64,000 nt of DNA from Streptomyces sp. LUP47B (GTDB lineage: Bacteria > Actinomycetota > Actinomycetes > Streptomycetales > Streptomycetaceae): contig NZ_MJAH01000001.1 of NCBI RefSeq assembly GCF_001746295.1, forward strand, positions 767,836-831,835. The letters run 5' to 3'. The position numbers and the translations under genes were made by a program. Under the pieces are notes generated by a model. That model worked only from the letters and a program-made list of their open reading frames with translations. It had not been told where the DNA came from and searched no databases. Position 1 is the first letter of the stretch; every line of letters starts with the position of its first letter. Of the stretch, positions 44,701 to 52,635 are shown one piece after another.

Positions 44701-45582
44701 TCAGCGCACCAGCAGGTCGATGACGCCCGTCAGGTCTTCCTCCCCGCTGCCCTCGGCCAGCCGGCGACGCATCAACTCGAAGTACGGGCGGAGCAGTTCC
44801 GGGCTGACGCCCTGCTGTTCGGCGGTGCTCAGGAAGGCCGGTGTGCCGGCCACCTGCATGGCGAGGTCGGAGACGACCCCTCGCGTGTAGTCGCCGCTCC
44901 GCAACTGGTCGGCGGTCCGGTGCACGGCCGGGGCCATCGCGACGAGCCAGTCGGCGAGCAGCGGGGCGAGCGACGCGGGGTCGATGTCCTCCTTGCGGAT
45001 CAGGGCGAAGGCGTGGGCTGCCCCGGCGAACATCCCGTACATGGCGCTGAGCAGGGCCATGTCGTACAGCGCCGCGAAGCCCGCGTCGTGGCCGACGTAG
45101 ACGGTGCCCGCGGGGACCGCCAGCGTCTCCCGGTGCCGCTCGAACAGCTCCCGCGAGCCGCTGTAGAAGACGTAACCGCCGGACTCCGGGGCACCGATCA
45201 TCGGCGGGACGGCCATGATTCCGCCGTCCAGGTAGCGGGCACCGCGCTCGCGGGCCCACTCTGCGCGGGCGCGGGCCTGGGCAGGGGTACTGGTGGTCAG
45301 GTTGACCAGGTCCCGGCCGGCCAGGTCGATGCCGGCCAGCGCGTCCTCGACCGAGGCGTCGTCCAACAGGCAGACGACGACCAGGGTGTTCGCGGCGACG
45401 GCCTCGGCAGCGCTGTCCGCGACCTTCGCGCCCCCGGCGGCTAGGGGCTTGGCACGGGCCGGAGTTCGGTTCCAGACGGTGAGCGGGTGGCCGGCGGCAC
45501 GCCAGGCACGGGCCAGCGCGGTGCCCATCGCGCCGAGGCCCAGCAGGGTGACGGATTCCTTCTCAACGGTGTTCTGTGTCAT
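44701..45582 (-). CDS. Imine-reductase-like NADP-dependent oxidoreductase
   Basis: A 293-residue dehydrogenase of the beta-hydroxyacid/imine reductase superfamily. The Rossmann motif is VTLLGLGAMGTALARAW, followed by VWNRTPARA (Arg after the second strand favours NADPH). The second-domain helix PAGTVYVGHDAGFAALYDMALLSAMYGMFAGAAHAFAL fits imine reductases, where a Tyr/Asp in this helix acts in catalysis. It may reduce cyclic imines or ketones. The ATG at 45582 has no ribosome site and lies just after CCTAAT, so the transcript may be leaderless. It is divergent from an HxlR regulator, which probably controls it. Confidence 0.88.
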   Translation of the reverse strand: MTQNTVEKESVTLLGLGAMGTALARAWRAAGHPLTVWNRTPARAKPLAAGGAKVADSAAEAVAANTLVVVCLLDDASVEDALAGIDLAGRDLVNLTTSTPAQARARAEWARERGARYLDGGIMAVPPMIGAPESGGYVFYSGSRELFERHRETLAVPAGTVYVGHDAGFAALYDMALLSAMYGMFAGAAHAFALIRKEDIDPASLAPLLADWLVAMAPAVHRTADQLRSGDYTRGVVSDLAMQVAGTPAFLSTAEQQGVSPELLRPYFELMRRRLAEGSGEEDLTGVIDLLVR

Positions 45583-45679
45583 ACCGATTAGGCTGGTCAC
45601 AGGCCCACGAGTGATCAAGTACGCACTTCGGAGTGGGTGGTTACCCCGAGGTGAGTGAGCACGTCGGAGGGGGTGGGGC

Positions 45680-46021
45680 ATGACGACGCTGAACCGGCCG
45701 GGTGCGCCGGACGGACATGTCTGCGGGATCGACGCCGCGATGGAGGTGATCGGCGGCAAGTGGAAGGTGCTGATCCTGTGGGCGCTCCACGAGCACCCCT
45801 GCCGCCGGTTCGGCGAGCTGCGCCGGCTGCTTCCGGGGGTCACCGAGAAGGTGCTCGCCTCCCACCTGCGCGAGATGGAGACGGACGGGGTGGTGCGCCG
45901 CGTGTCCTACGACGAGGTGCCGCCCCGCGTGGAGTACTCACTGACCGAGGACGGCGAGCGCCTCAACGACGCGCTCCGGCCGCTGGCCGCCTGGGGACGC
46001 GGGCGGCCGGCCGCTCAGTAG
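45680..46021 (+). CDS. HxlR-family transcriptional regulator
   Basis: A 113-residue winged-helix protein. It has the conserved Cys near the N-terminus (GHVCGIDAAMEVIGGKWKVLILWAL) and the HxlR signature RRFGELRRLLPGVTEKVLASHLREMETDGVVRRVSYDEVPPRVEYSLTEDG. Such regulators sense aldehydes, quinones or oxidants through the Cys. GGAGGGGG precedes the ATG. It is divergent from the imine-reductase-like gene and 67 nt upstream of an SDR gene on the same strand, so it may control both. Confidence 0.93.
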   Translation: MTTLNRPGAPDGHVCGIDAAMEVIGGKWKVLILWALHEHPCRRFGELRRLLPGVTEKVLASHLREMETDGVVRRVSYDEVPPRVEYSLTEDGERLNDALRPLAAWGRGRPAAQ

Positions 46022-46088
46022 GCCCAGGAGAGGGCGCGCCGGAAACCCGTGACCACCTTCCGCAGGGGCCGTGACAAGATCCACTGTC

Positions 46089-46829
46089 ATGAGCATCCAA
46101 CACGGCGACGGGCCCGTCGCCCTGGTCACCGGGTCCACGTCGGGGATCGGCGAGGCCGTCGCTCGGCGCCTCGCGGCGGACGGGACGCGGGTCGTCGTGC
46201 ACTCGCGGCAAAGCACAGAGGCCGGGCAGGCGTTGGCGGCGGAACTCGGCGGTGCCTACGTACAGGCCGATCTCGAAGTGGAGGAGGAGGCCCGGGGGCT
46301 GGTCGAGACGACACGGGGGCACTTCGGGCGGCTGGACGTGCTGGTGAACAACGCGGGCATCAGTTGGCCGATCCCGCACGCGGACCTCGCGGCGGCGACC
46401 CCGGCGGACTGGCGGCGCCTGCTGGAGGTCAACCTCATCGCGCCCTGGGTGCTGTGCACCGCGGCCCTTCCGGCGCTACGGCAGTCCCCCGGCGGCGGCT
46501 GCATCGTCAACATCACCAGCCACGCCGGCGTACGGCCCAAGGGTTCCTCGGTGCCGTACGCGGCGAGCAAGGCCGCGCTAAACCACGTCACCCGGCTGCT
46601 CGCGGCCGCGCTCGGGCCCGACGTGCGGGTGAACGCGGTGGCGCCAGGTCTCGTGGACACGCCGATGACGAAGGACTGGGTACAGGCGCACGAACTGTGG
46701 CGGGACCGCGCACCGATGCACCGCCCCGCGCGCCCCGCTGACGTGGCCGACCTGGTGGCGTCGGTGATCGGCAGCGGCTATCTGACCGGGGAGGTCATCG
46801 TGCTCGACGGCGGCCTGAACCTGACCTGA
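46089..46829 (+). CDS. SDR-family oxidoreductase
   Basis: A 246-residue short-chain dehydrogenase/reductase of the classical type. Coenzyme motif TGSTSGIGEAVA, NNAG at about residues 84-87, catalytic Ser in NITSHAG, YAASKAA with Tyr and Lys, and the end GEVIVLDGGLNLT. It uses NAD(P)H; the substrate is unknown. A GTG at 46071 in frame is an alternative start with GGGG upstream. It follows the HxlR gene by 67 nt. Confidence 0.92.
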   Translation: MSIQHGDGPVALVTGSTSGIGEAVARRLAADGTRVVVHSRQSTEAGQALAAELGGAYVQADLEVEEEARGLVETTRGHFGRLDVLVNNAGISWPIPHADLAAATPADWRRLLEVNLIAPWVLCTAALPALRQSPGGGCIVNITSHAGVRPKGSSVPYAASKAALNHVTRLLAAALGPDVRVNAVAPGLVDTPMTKDWVQAHELWRDRAPMHRPARPADVADLVASVIGSGYLTGEVIVLDGGLNLT

Positions 46830-47059
46830 ACTCGGCAGCGTCAGGGCTGAGTGGGCAGCATGGTGTTCCGCCGCTCAAGGCCCGCGCCGTGATGGGAAAG
46901 AGCGTGGCCCCACCGTTGTCGACCAGTGCCTGATCCATGGCCACGAACTCGGGCCAGTCGATCCCGCTGTCCGACGGTATCGGCGGATCATGCGGCATGA
47001 GGCGAGCCACGACGAGCGTCGCCGCGCGGTGATCGCCATCGCCGGTAACACGAACATTC

Positions 47060-47353
47060 AATGCCCGGACAGACCTTCCGCGACCATGACGCCCTGCAGC
47101 ACCTGACCGAGCAACAGCACCGGCAGGTTCGGCGCCAGGCCGGCCAGTACACCACCGGCCGAGACCACGGCCATCAGCCGGACCAGCTACCACTTTCCGC
47201 CGTAGCGGTCGCCGAGCTTTCCCGCGACGGGGGTGACGAGTAACGCCTTGGCGACCAGGGCCCCTTCGGCAGGGCTGACCCCCAACTCGCGCTGCAGCAG
47301 CGGGAGCGCGGGATCCACCACTGACTGACGGGCGCCGAGGGCGAGTGCGAGTA
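47060..47353 (-). pseudogene. N-terminal remnant of an MFS drug transporter
   Basis: On the minus strand the translation reads VVLALALGARQSVVDPALPLLQRELGVSPAEGALV, then TPVAGKLGDRYGGKW, stop (TAG), then LVRLMAVVSAGGVLAGLAPNLPVLLLGQVLQGV. This is the first part of DHA-type major facilitator proteins, including the GKLGDRYG motif A-like loop. An in-frame stop sits in the middle and the later helices are missing. It starts immediately after the response regulator's stop codon on the same strand, so the end of that operon has suffered a deletion or insertion. Confidence 0.75.
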
Positions 47354-48046
47354 CTACGCCAGGCGGTCGGTGCGGCCGTCGGGGGCGGCCTGGGCCAGGC
47401 CCGTCCGGTAGGCGATGACGACGAGTTGTGCCCGGTCGCGGGCGTCCAGCTTCGTCATGGCGCGCTGCACGTGGGCGCGGACGGTGAAGGGGCTGAGGAA
47501 CATCCGCTCGGCGATCTCCTGGTTGGACAGGCCGGTCGCGACCAGAGCCACCATCTCGCGTTCGCGCGGGGTGAGCACGGCGAGCTGTGCGGAGTGGTGT
47601 GACGGGGCATCGTCCGGTGTGGCGAGGAAACGGGCGACGAGGGAACGGGTCGCGGCGGGGGACAGAAGGGTGTCGCCGTCAGCGATCGTCCGTACGGCGT
47701 CCAGCAGGTCCTCGGCGCCGATGCCCTTGCCGATGAATCCGCCGGCCCCCGCGCGCAGCGCCTGGGCGACGTACTCGTCGGTCTCGTACGTGGTGAGGAT
47801 CAGGATGCGGCTGGCGCGCAACTCCGGGTCCGCGCAGATCTCCGCCGTGGCGGTGAGACCGTCCACCTCGGGCATCCGGATGTCCATGACCACCACGTCC
47901 GGGCGCAGTTCCCGCGTGAGTCGCACCGCCTCCCTGCCGTCGGCGGCCTCACCGACCACGGTGATGTCGTCGGCGGAGTCGAGAAGCAGCCGGAAGGCAC
48001 CCCGCAGCAGGGCCTGGTCGTCGGCGAGCAGCACGCGGAGCGTCAC
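47354..48046 (-). CDS. NarL/LuxR-type response regulator
   Basis: A 230-residue response regulator. The receiver has LLADDQALLRGAFRLLL, the phospho-acceptor Asp in VVVMDIRMPEVDG, the Thr of ILTTYETDEYVAQAL and the Lys of IGKGIG. The C-terminal LuxR helix-turn-helix is LTPREREMVALVATGLSNQEIAERMFLSPFTVRAHVQRAMTKL. It should control the MMPL exporter operon. The GTG start overlaps the kinase gene's stop (GTGA). It ends right at the MFS remnant. Confidence 0.93.
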   Translation of the reverse strand: MTLRVLLADDQALLRGAFRLLLDSADDITVVGEAADGREAVRLTRELRPDVVVMDIRMPEVDGLTATAEICADPELRASRILILTTYETDEYVAQALRAGAGGFIGKGIGAEDLLDAVRTIADGDTLLSPAATRSLVARFLATPDDAPSHHSAQLAVLTPREREMVALVATGLSNQEIAERMFLSPFTVRAHVQRAMTKLDARDRAQLVVIAYRTGLAQAAPDGRTDRLA

Positions 48047-49395
48047 AGCGCATCCCCGGCCTCTGCGTCGCCCGTCCGTCCGTCGCCCGTCGCCGCGTCG
48101 GCCGTCCGGTTCTCGTCGGCCGTCCGGTTCTCGACGGCTGTCGCTCCGTCCGTCCCGTGCGTCGCGTCCTTGGCGGGCGGGAGGGGCAGTTGGGCGGAGA
48201 CGAGAAAGCCGCCCTCCGGGCTCCTGCCCGCGGAGAGGTGTCCCCCGACCGCGGTGGCGCGTTCCCGCATCCCGATCAGACCGTAACCGGGCGGGCGGTC
48301 CCCCGCCGTGGACGCGCTGGGCCCCGCGGCGGCGGTCGATGCCGTTCGAGCGGCGCTCCCTCCGTCGTCGGCGACCGTGATGGTCACGCGGTCGCGGTTC
48401 CAGACGAGGCGCACCCGGGCGCTCCGGGTGCCGGCGTGCTTGGTCACGTTGGTCAGGGCCTCCTGGACGATGCGGTAGGCGGTGAGGTCCACGCCCGGCG
48501 GCAGCGGCCTGGCCGTGCCCTCCTGGTGCGCCGACACCTCCAGTCCCGCGTGGCGGAAGGATTCGAGGAGCGTGGGAAGCCGGGAGAGGCCGGGCGCCGG
48601 TTCGGCGGGCGAGGCCGCGTCCCCGGACTGACGCAGCAGACCGACCGTGGCCCGCAGTTCGTCGAGCGCGTCGCTGGTGGTCTCGACGAGCTCCTTGAGG
48701 CTCTTGCGGGTCTGCTCCGGGCGGGTGTCGAAGAGGTGGGCGGCGACCGTGGCCTGCGCGTTGGCCAGGGTGATCTGATGGGCCACGAGGTCGTGCAGTT
48801 CGCGGGCGATACGCACCCGTTCCTCGGCCACTCTCCGGCGCGCCTCGCTGTCCCGGCTCTGCTCGGCCCGCAGGGCCCGCTCCTCCATGGCCGCCAGGTA
48901 GGCCCGCCGGTTCCGCACCGAGTGCCCGAGTACGCCGGCCACCAGCGGGAACGCCGCCACCGCTCCCACCCTGCTGGCGTCCTTCCAGGACAGGGCCCCG
49001 AACAGGGGGGTCGAGGCGACCAGCAGCGCCACGGAGATGAGTCCCACCGCGCTCACCGCGCGCCGTTCGCTGCGCGCGGTGAGCGAGTAGGAGTAGGCGG
49101 TGACCACGGCCGGAGCCGCGATGAGCGGGCTCAGCAGGAGGCCCAGGAACGGCGCCAGCACGCCGCTCGCGGTCGTGACCGCCATGGCGGCCAGGGGCGC
49201 CCGGTGCCGCATCGGCAGCACGGCACAGGACACCACGGCGATGAGATAGGCGACGGCGGACGGCGGTGACAGCGTGCTGCCGTCGTCCTTCACCACGCCG
49301 CCCAGCAGACAGAGCGCGAACGCCGTCGCCGTGATCGCTCCCTCCCGCCACCACGTGCCGCGTGGTGGCGGGGCACCGCCCCCTGTGTTCGTCAT
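48043..49395 (-). CDS. NarL-type sensor histidine kinase
   Basis: A 450-residue membrane kinase. Residues about 20-190 hold about five hydrophobic segments without a large outside domain. HisKA_3 follows with the phospho-acceptor His in RIARELHDLVAHQITLANAQA. The HATPase_c domain has YRIVQEALTNVTKHAG, VADDGGSAA and PPGYGLIGMRERATAVGG. The last about 35 residues are a low-complexity repeat of VENRTADENRTADAATGDGRTGDAEAGD type. The ATG at 49395 lies 8 nt after the MMPL gene stop. It pairs with the response regulator by GTGA overlap. Confidence 0.92.
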   Translation of the reverse strand: MTNTGGGAPPPRGTWWREGAITATAFALCLLGGVVKDDGSTLSPPSAVAYLIAVVSCAVLPMRHRAPLAAMAVTTASGVLAPFLGLLLSPLIAAPAVVTAYSYSLTARSERRAVSAVGLISVALLVASTPLFGALSWKDASRVGAVAAFPLVAGVLGHSVRNRRAYLAAMEERALRAEQSRDSEARRRVAEERVRIARELHDLVAHQITLANAQATVAAHLFDTRPEQTRKSLKELVETTSDALDELRATVGLLRQSGDAASPAEPAPGLSRLPTLLESFRHAGLEVSAHQEGTARPLPPGVDLTAYRIVQEALTNVTKHAGTRSARVRLVWNRDRVTITVADDGGSAARTASTAAAGPSASTAGDRPPGYGLIGMRERATAVGGHLSAGRSPEGGFLVSAQLPLPPAKDATHGTDGATAVENRTADENRTADAATGDGRTGDAEAGDAL

Positions 49396-49402
49396 GGCCG
49401 GC

Positions 49403-51646
49403 TCAGTCCCGCCCGACGGGAAGCCGCCGCACTGCCACGTCCGACTCGGCCGTGGGGGCCGGGACATGCCCGCTCAGTGCCTCACCCTCGATATCCACAT
49501 TCGGCAGCACGCGGTTCAGGATACGAGGCAGCCACCACGCCCGGTGGCCGAGCAGTGCCAGGACGGCGGGTGCGATCGCCATCCGGACCACGAAGGCGTC
49601 GAAGGCGACGGCGGCGGCCAGTCCGACGCCCATCGTCTGGATGGTCGGGTTGCTCATCCCGACGAATCCCGCGAACACGCTGATCATGATGATCGCCGCC
49701 GCGGCCACCACGCGTCCGCTGTGCCGGAACCCGCTGACGATCGCCTCGCCGGGAGCCGCTCCGTGGACGTATGCCTCCCGCATGCGGGTGAGGAGGAAGA
49801 CCTCGTAGTCCATGGCGAGGCCGAACACGATGCCGATGATGAGAATCGGCATCAACGACATGACCGGGCCGGTCTGTTCGATGCCTAGGAGGTCCGCCGC
49901 CCAGCCCCACTGGAATACGGCGACGAGGACGCCGAACGCGGCACCCACCGACAGCAGGAAGCCGAGCGCGGCCTTGACCGGGACCAGGACCGAGCGGAAG
50001 ACCACCGTCAGCAGGAGCACCGCCAGGCCGATGACCACGGTCAGATAGGGGACGAGGGCGTCGGACATGGCTTCGGAGATGTCGATGTTCATGGCGGTGG
50101 TGCCGGTCACCAGGACGGTGGCGCCCGTGTCTGCCTCGACGCCCGGGACCGCGTCCCGGATCGCGTGCACCAGGTCCTTGGTCTCGCCGCTGTTCGGCGC
50201 GGTCCGGGGGACGGCGGTGAGGACGGCCGTGTCCTCGGTCCGGCTGAGCACCGGGTCACCGACCGACGCGACGCCGTCCACTCCCCCTACGGTCTTGGCT
50301 ACCAGGTCCGTAGTCGCCCGGGTGTCCTCGGACGCCTTCATGTCCACGACCACGGTCAACGGGCCGTTGAAGCCGGGGCCGAAGCCTTCCGACAGCAGGT
50401 CGTAGGCACGGCGCTGGGTGGTCTGGACCGACTTGGACTCGTCGCCCGGCAGCCCGAGTTCGAGGCTCAGCGCCGGCAGGGCGACGGCGCCGAGACCCAG
50501 TCCTGCGATCATCAGCACGGCCACCGGCCGGCGCAGCACGAACCGCGCCCAGCGGGTGCCGAGCCCGGGCCGGCCGGCTGCGGTGGGCACCCGGTGCGGG
50601 TGCTCGATTCCCGGCCGGGTGGCCTTGCGGACACGGCGGGACAGCACCCGTCGGCCGAAGAACCCGAACAGCGCGGGGACGAGGGTCAGGGCGACGAGTA
50701 CGGCAAGGGCCACGGCGCCCGCGCCGCCCAGGCCCATCTTGGTGAGTTCGGGGATTCCGACGACCCCCAGCCCGGCCAGGGCGATGATGACGGTCGCGCC
50801 GGCGAAGACGACGGCGGATCCGGCCGTGCCCACCGCCCGGCCTGCGGCCTCCTCCGGGTCGCGGCCCTGGGCGCGCTCGTCCCGGAAGCGGGAGGTGATG
50901 AAGAGTGCGTAGTCGATGCCGACGGCCAGGCCCAGCATCAGCGCCAGGATGGCGACGGTTGACGTCAGACCCAGCGGAACGGCCAGTGCGGAGACCAGAC
51001 CGAAGGCGATGGCGACGCCCGTGAACGCGGTCAGCAGTGACAGTCCGGCCGCGACCAGGGACCCGAGGGCGAGCACGAGCACCACCGCCGCCACTGCCAC
51101 GCCGACGATCTCCGTCGTACCGCCCGGTTCTTCTTCCGCGTCCAGGGCCGAGCCGCCGATCTCCACGGTCAGCCCCGCGTCCCGGGCCCGGCTCGCGGCG
51201 TCCTCGATGGCGCTCTTCGTCGGTTCGGTCAGGTCGACGGCGTCCGCGGTGTAGGTGATCGTGGAGTAGGCGATGGTGCCGTCCTCGCTGACCGCGCCGG
51301 TCGTATAGGGGTCGGTGGTCGACGCGACCTGACCGCCCCCGTCCAGCGAGCCGAGCGCGCTCTCGACGGCCGCCTTGTTCTCCACGGCCGTCACCCGCTG
51401 CCCGTCCGGGGCCCGGAACACCAGGCGGGCCTCGGCGCCCTGTGCGTTGCTCTGCGGGAAGCGCTCGTCCAGCAGGTCGAACGCCTTCTGCGACTCGGTG
51501 CCGGGCATGGAGAGTTCCTCTTCCTCCCCGCCCGGCGCCAGGGCGGCCGCGGCAACGGCCACCAGCAGGGCACCCAGCCACAGCCCACCCACGAGACGGC
51601 GCCGACGGAACGCCCACCGTCCGATCCCGTAAAGAAAACCAGCCAC
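49403..51646 (-). CDS. MMPL/RND-family transporter
   Basis: A protein of about 747 residues with two MMPL modules. Each has a long exported loop and a helix bundle with the Asp/Tyr motif: GLAVGIDYALFITSRFRDER in the first and GLAMDYEVFLLTRMREAY in the second. It resembles ActII-3-type exporters of Streptomyces, which move lipids or antibiotics by proton force. GTG 51646 is chosen because GGAG is 11 nt upstream; earlier residues do not fit. It heads the operon with the kinase and response regulator genes, which suggests that the system senses the exported or a toxic compound. Confidence 0.9.
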   Translation of the reverse strand: MAGFLYGIGRWAFRRRRLVGGLWLGALLVAVAAAALAPGGEEEELSMPGTESQKAFDLLDERFPQSNAQGAEARLVFRAPDGQRVTAVENKAAVESALGSLDGGGQVASTTDPYTTGAVSEDGTIAYSTITYTADAVDLTEPTKSAIEDAASRARDAGLTVEIGGSALDAEEEPGGTTEIVGVAVAAVVLVLALGSLVAAGLSLLTAFTGVAIAFGLVSALAVPLGLTSTVAILALMLGLAVGIDYALFITSRFRDERAQGRDPEEAAGRAVGTAGSAVVFAGATVIIALAGLGVVGIPELTKMGLGGAGAVALAVLVALTLVPALFGFFGRRVLSRRVRKATRPGIEHPHRVPTAAGRPGLGTRWARFVLRRPVAVLMIAGLGLGAVALPALSLELGLPGDESKSVQTTQRRAYDLLSEGFGPGFNGPLTVVVDMKASEDTRATTDLVAKTVGGVDGVASVGDPVLSRTEDTAVLTAVPRTAPNSGETKDLVHAIRDAVPGVEADTGATVLVTGTTAMNIDISEAMSDALVPYLTVVIGLAVLLLTVVFRSVLVPVKAALGFLLSVGAAFGVLVAVFQWGWAADLLGIEQTGPVMSLMPILIIGIVFGLAMDYEVFLLTRMREAYVHGAAPGEAIVSGFRHSGRVVAAAAIIMISVFAGFVGMSNPTIQTMGVGLAAAVAFDAFVVRMAIAPAVLALLGHRAWWLPRILNRVLPNVDIEGEALSGHVPAPTAESDVAVRRLPVGRD

Positions 51647-52005
51647 CTGTTGATCACTCCAGACGCCGTTAGGCAGGGGGAACGCGCGGTTTCCGCACGC
51701 CTCCAACCCTTCCTTCCGGCGCCCCGCCGGGCATCGTCCTGCGCCGCCGTCTTCCCCTGGTGCGCCCGGACCAGCCGCTCACATGTCCTAGTGCCTACGC
51801 ACCAGGCCGAGTTGAGTGCCTGTGTCTGAACCCCGTATCATCGGGCCAAGAGCCGTGCGCTGCCCAGGGCTTACGGCCTCGGGAAACATCGGTACAGCGG
51901 TTGACGCTGAGAACGATCATGGTCAGCCAGCACACCGGCTGGAGGCCCCGCTGGGGTTCGCGGAAAGATCGCCGGGCGGGCACCGGTGCTGGCTACGGTC
52001 CGCTC
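51647..52005. other. Upstream region of the MMPL operon
   Basis: About 360 nt. An 8-bp inverted repeat with long spacing (CTGGTGCG at 51757-51764 and CGCACCAG at 51798-51805) is the only structure seen. It could be part of a regulatory site of the MMPL operon. No gene is convincing. The right part borders the Tn3 remnant, but no 38-bp Tn3 terminal repeat could be recognised. Confidence 0.35.
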
Positions 52006-52261
52006 GTGCCGGTGGAGTTTCTGACTGATGAGCAGGCTGAGGCGTACGGGACGTTCGCCGAGGAGCCGACCCGCCCCGAGCTGGAGCGGTTCTTCTTCCT
52101 GGACGACGTCGACCGCGATCTGATCGCGCGGCGGCGCTCCACGCACCACCAACTGGGCTTCGCGCTCCAGTTGGGTCATCTTCACGGTGTACGAGACGAC
52201 GCGCCTCGGCCGCGACGAGGCCGTCGAGACAGCACACGCCGACTTCGCCGCCCTTCAGTAG
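52006..52261 (+). pseudogene. Tn3-family transposase N-terminal remnant
   Basis: From GTG 52006 the translation reads PVEFLTDEQAEAYGTFAEEP, then RPELERFFFLDDVDRDLIARRRSTHHQLGFALQLG. This is the N-terminal DUF4158 part of Tn3-family transposases, which are about 1000 residues long. After about 58 residues the match ends. In another frame a short stretch at 52178-52261 (IFTVYETTRLGRDEAVETAHADF, stop) follows; its origin is not clear. The element is dead. Confidence 0.8.
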
Positions 52262-52635
52262 CGCGACCGCAGCCCCAAGTAGTTACTCAGCGCTACACAC
52301 CACGTGGCGGTAGCTGTACGAGAACAGGGCCGTCGCGGTGGCGGCGGCCGCCGTCTGTCTTTTCCTGTGCTTCCTGTGCGGCTTCAGCCGCTCGGCCGCC
52401 GCGGGGCGGTGTGCGGCTGGAAGCATGTGATGGTTCGCGCCGGCGAGGTGGAATGGGAGACCGGGCAGGTCACGGGGTCACCGGGTCCGGTGAGACGGTG
52501 CGACCGCGTCTCGGAGAAAGATGATTGAGATAGCAACCTTTCCACTCTGAGTGGCCACTTAGGGATGTACCGACGAGGGCGAGCCGTGGTCAGCGGTGCT
52601 ACGCCCTCGGTGTCACCACCCGATCGGAGCCCCAC
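52262..52635. promoter_or_regulatory. Upstream region of the anchored glycosidase gene, with a palindrome
   Basis: CCACTCTGAGTGG at 52542-52554 is a perfect 13-nt palindrome (centre T), in an AT-richer part (52521-52565) about 82 nt before the start codon. It may be an operator for the downstream glycosidase. The rest of the stretch has no recognisable gene. Confidence 0.45.

Noticed and set aside
52178..52261. Short peptide VYETTRLGRDEAVETAHADF as a resolvase fragment
   Set aside because: TRLGRD is reminiscent of serine recombinases, but the stretch is too short and lacks the catalytic Ser region, so it was not called.
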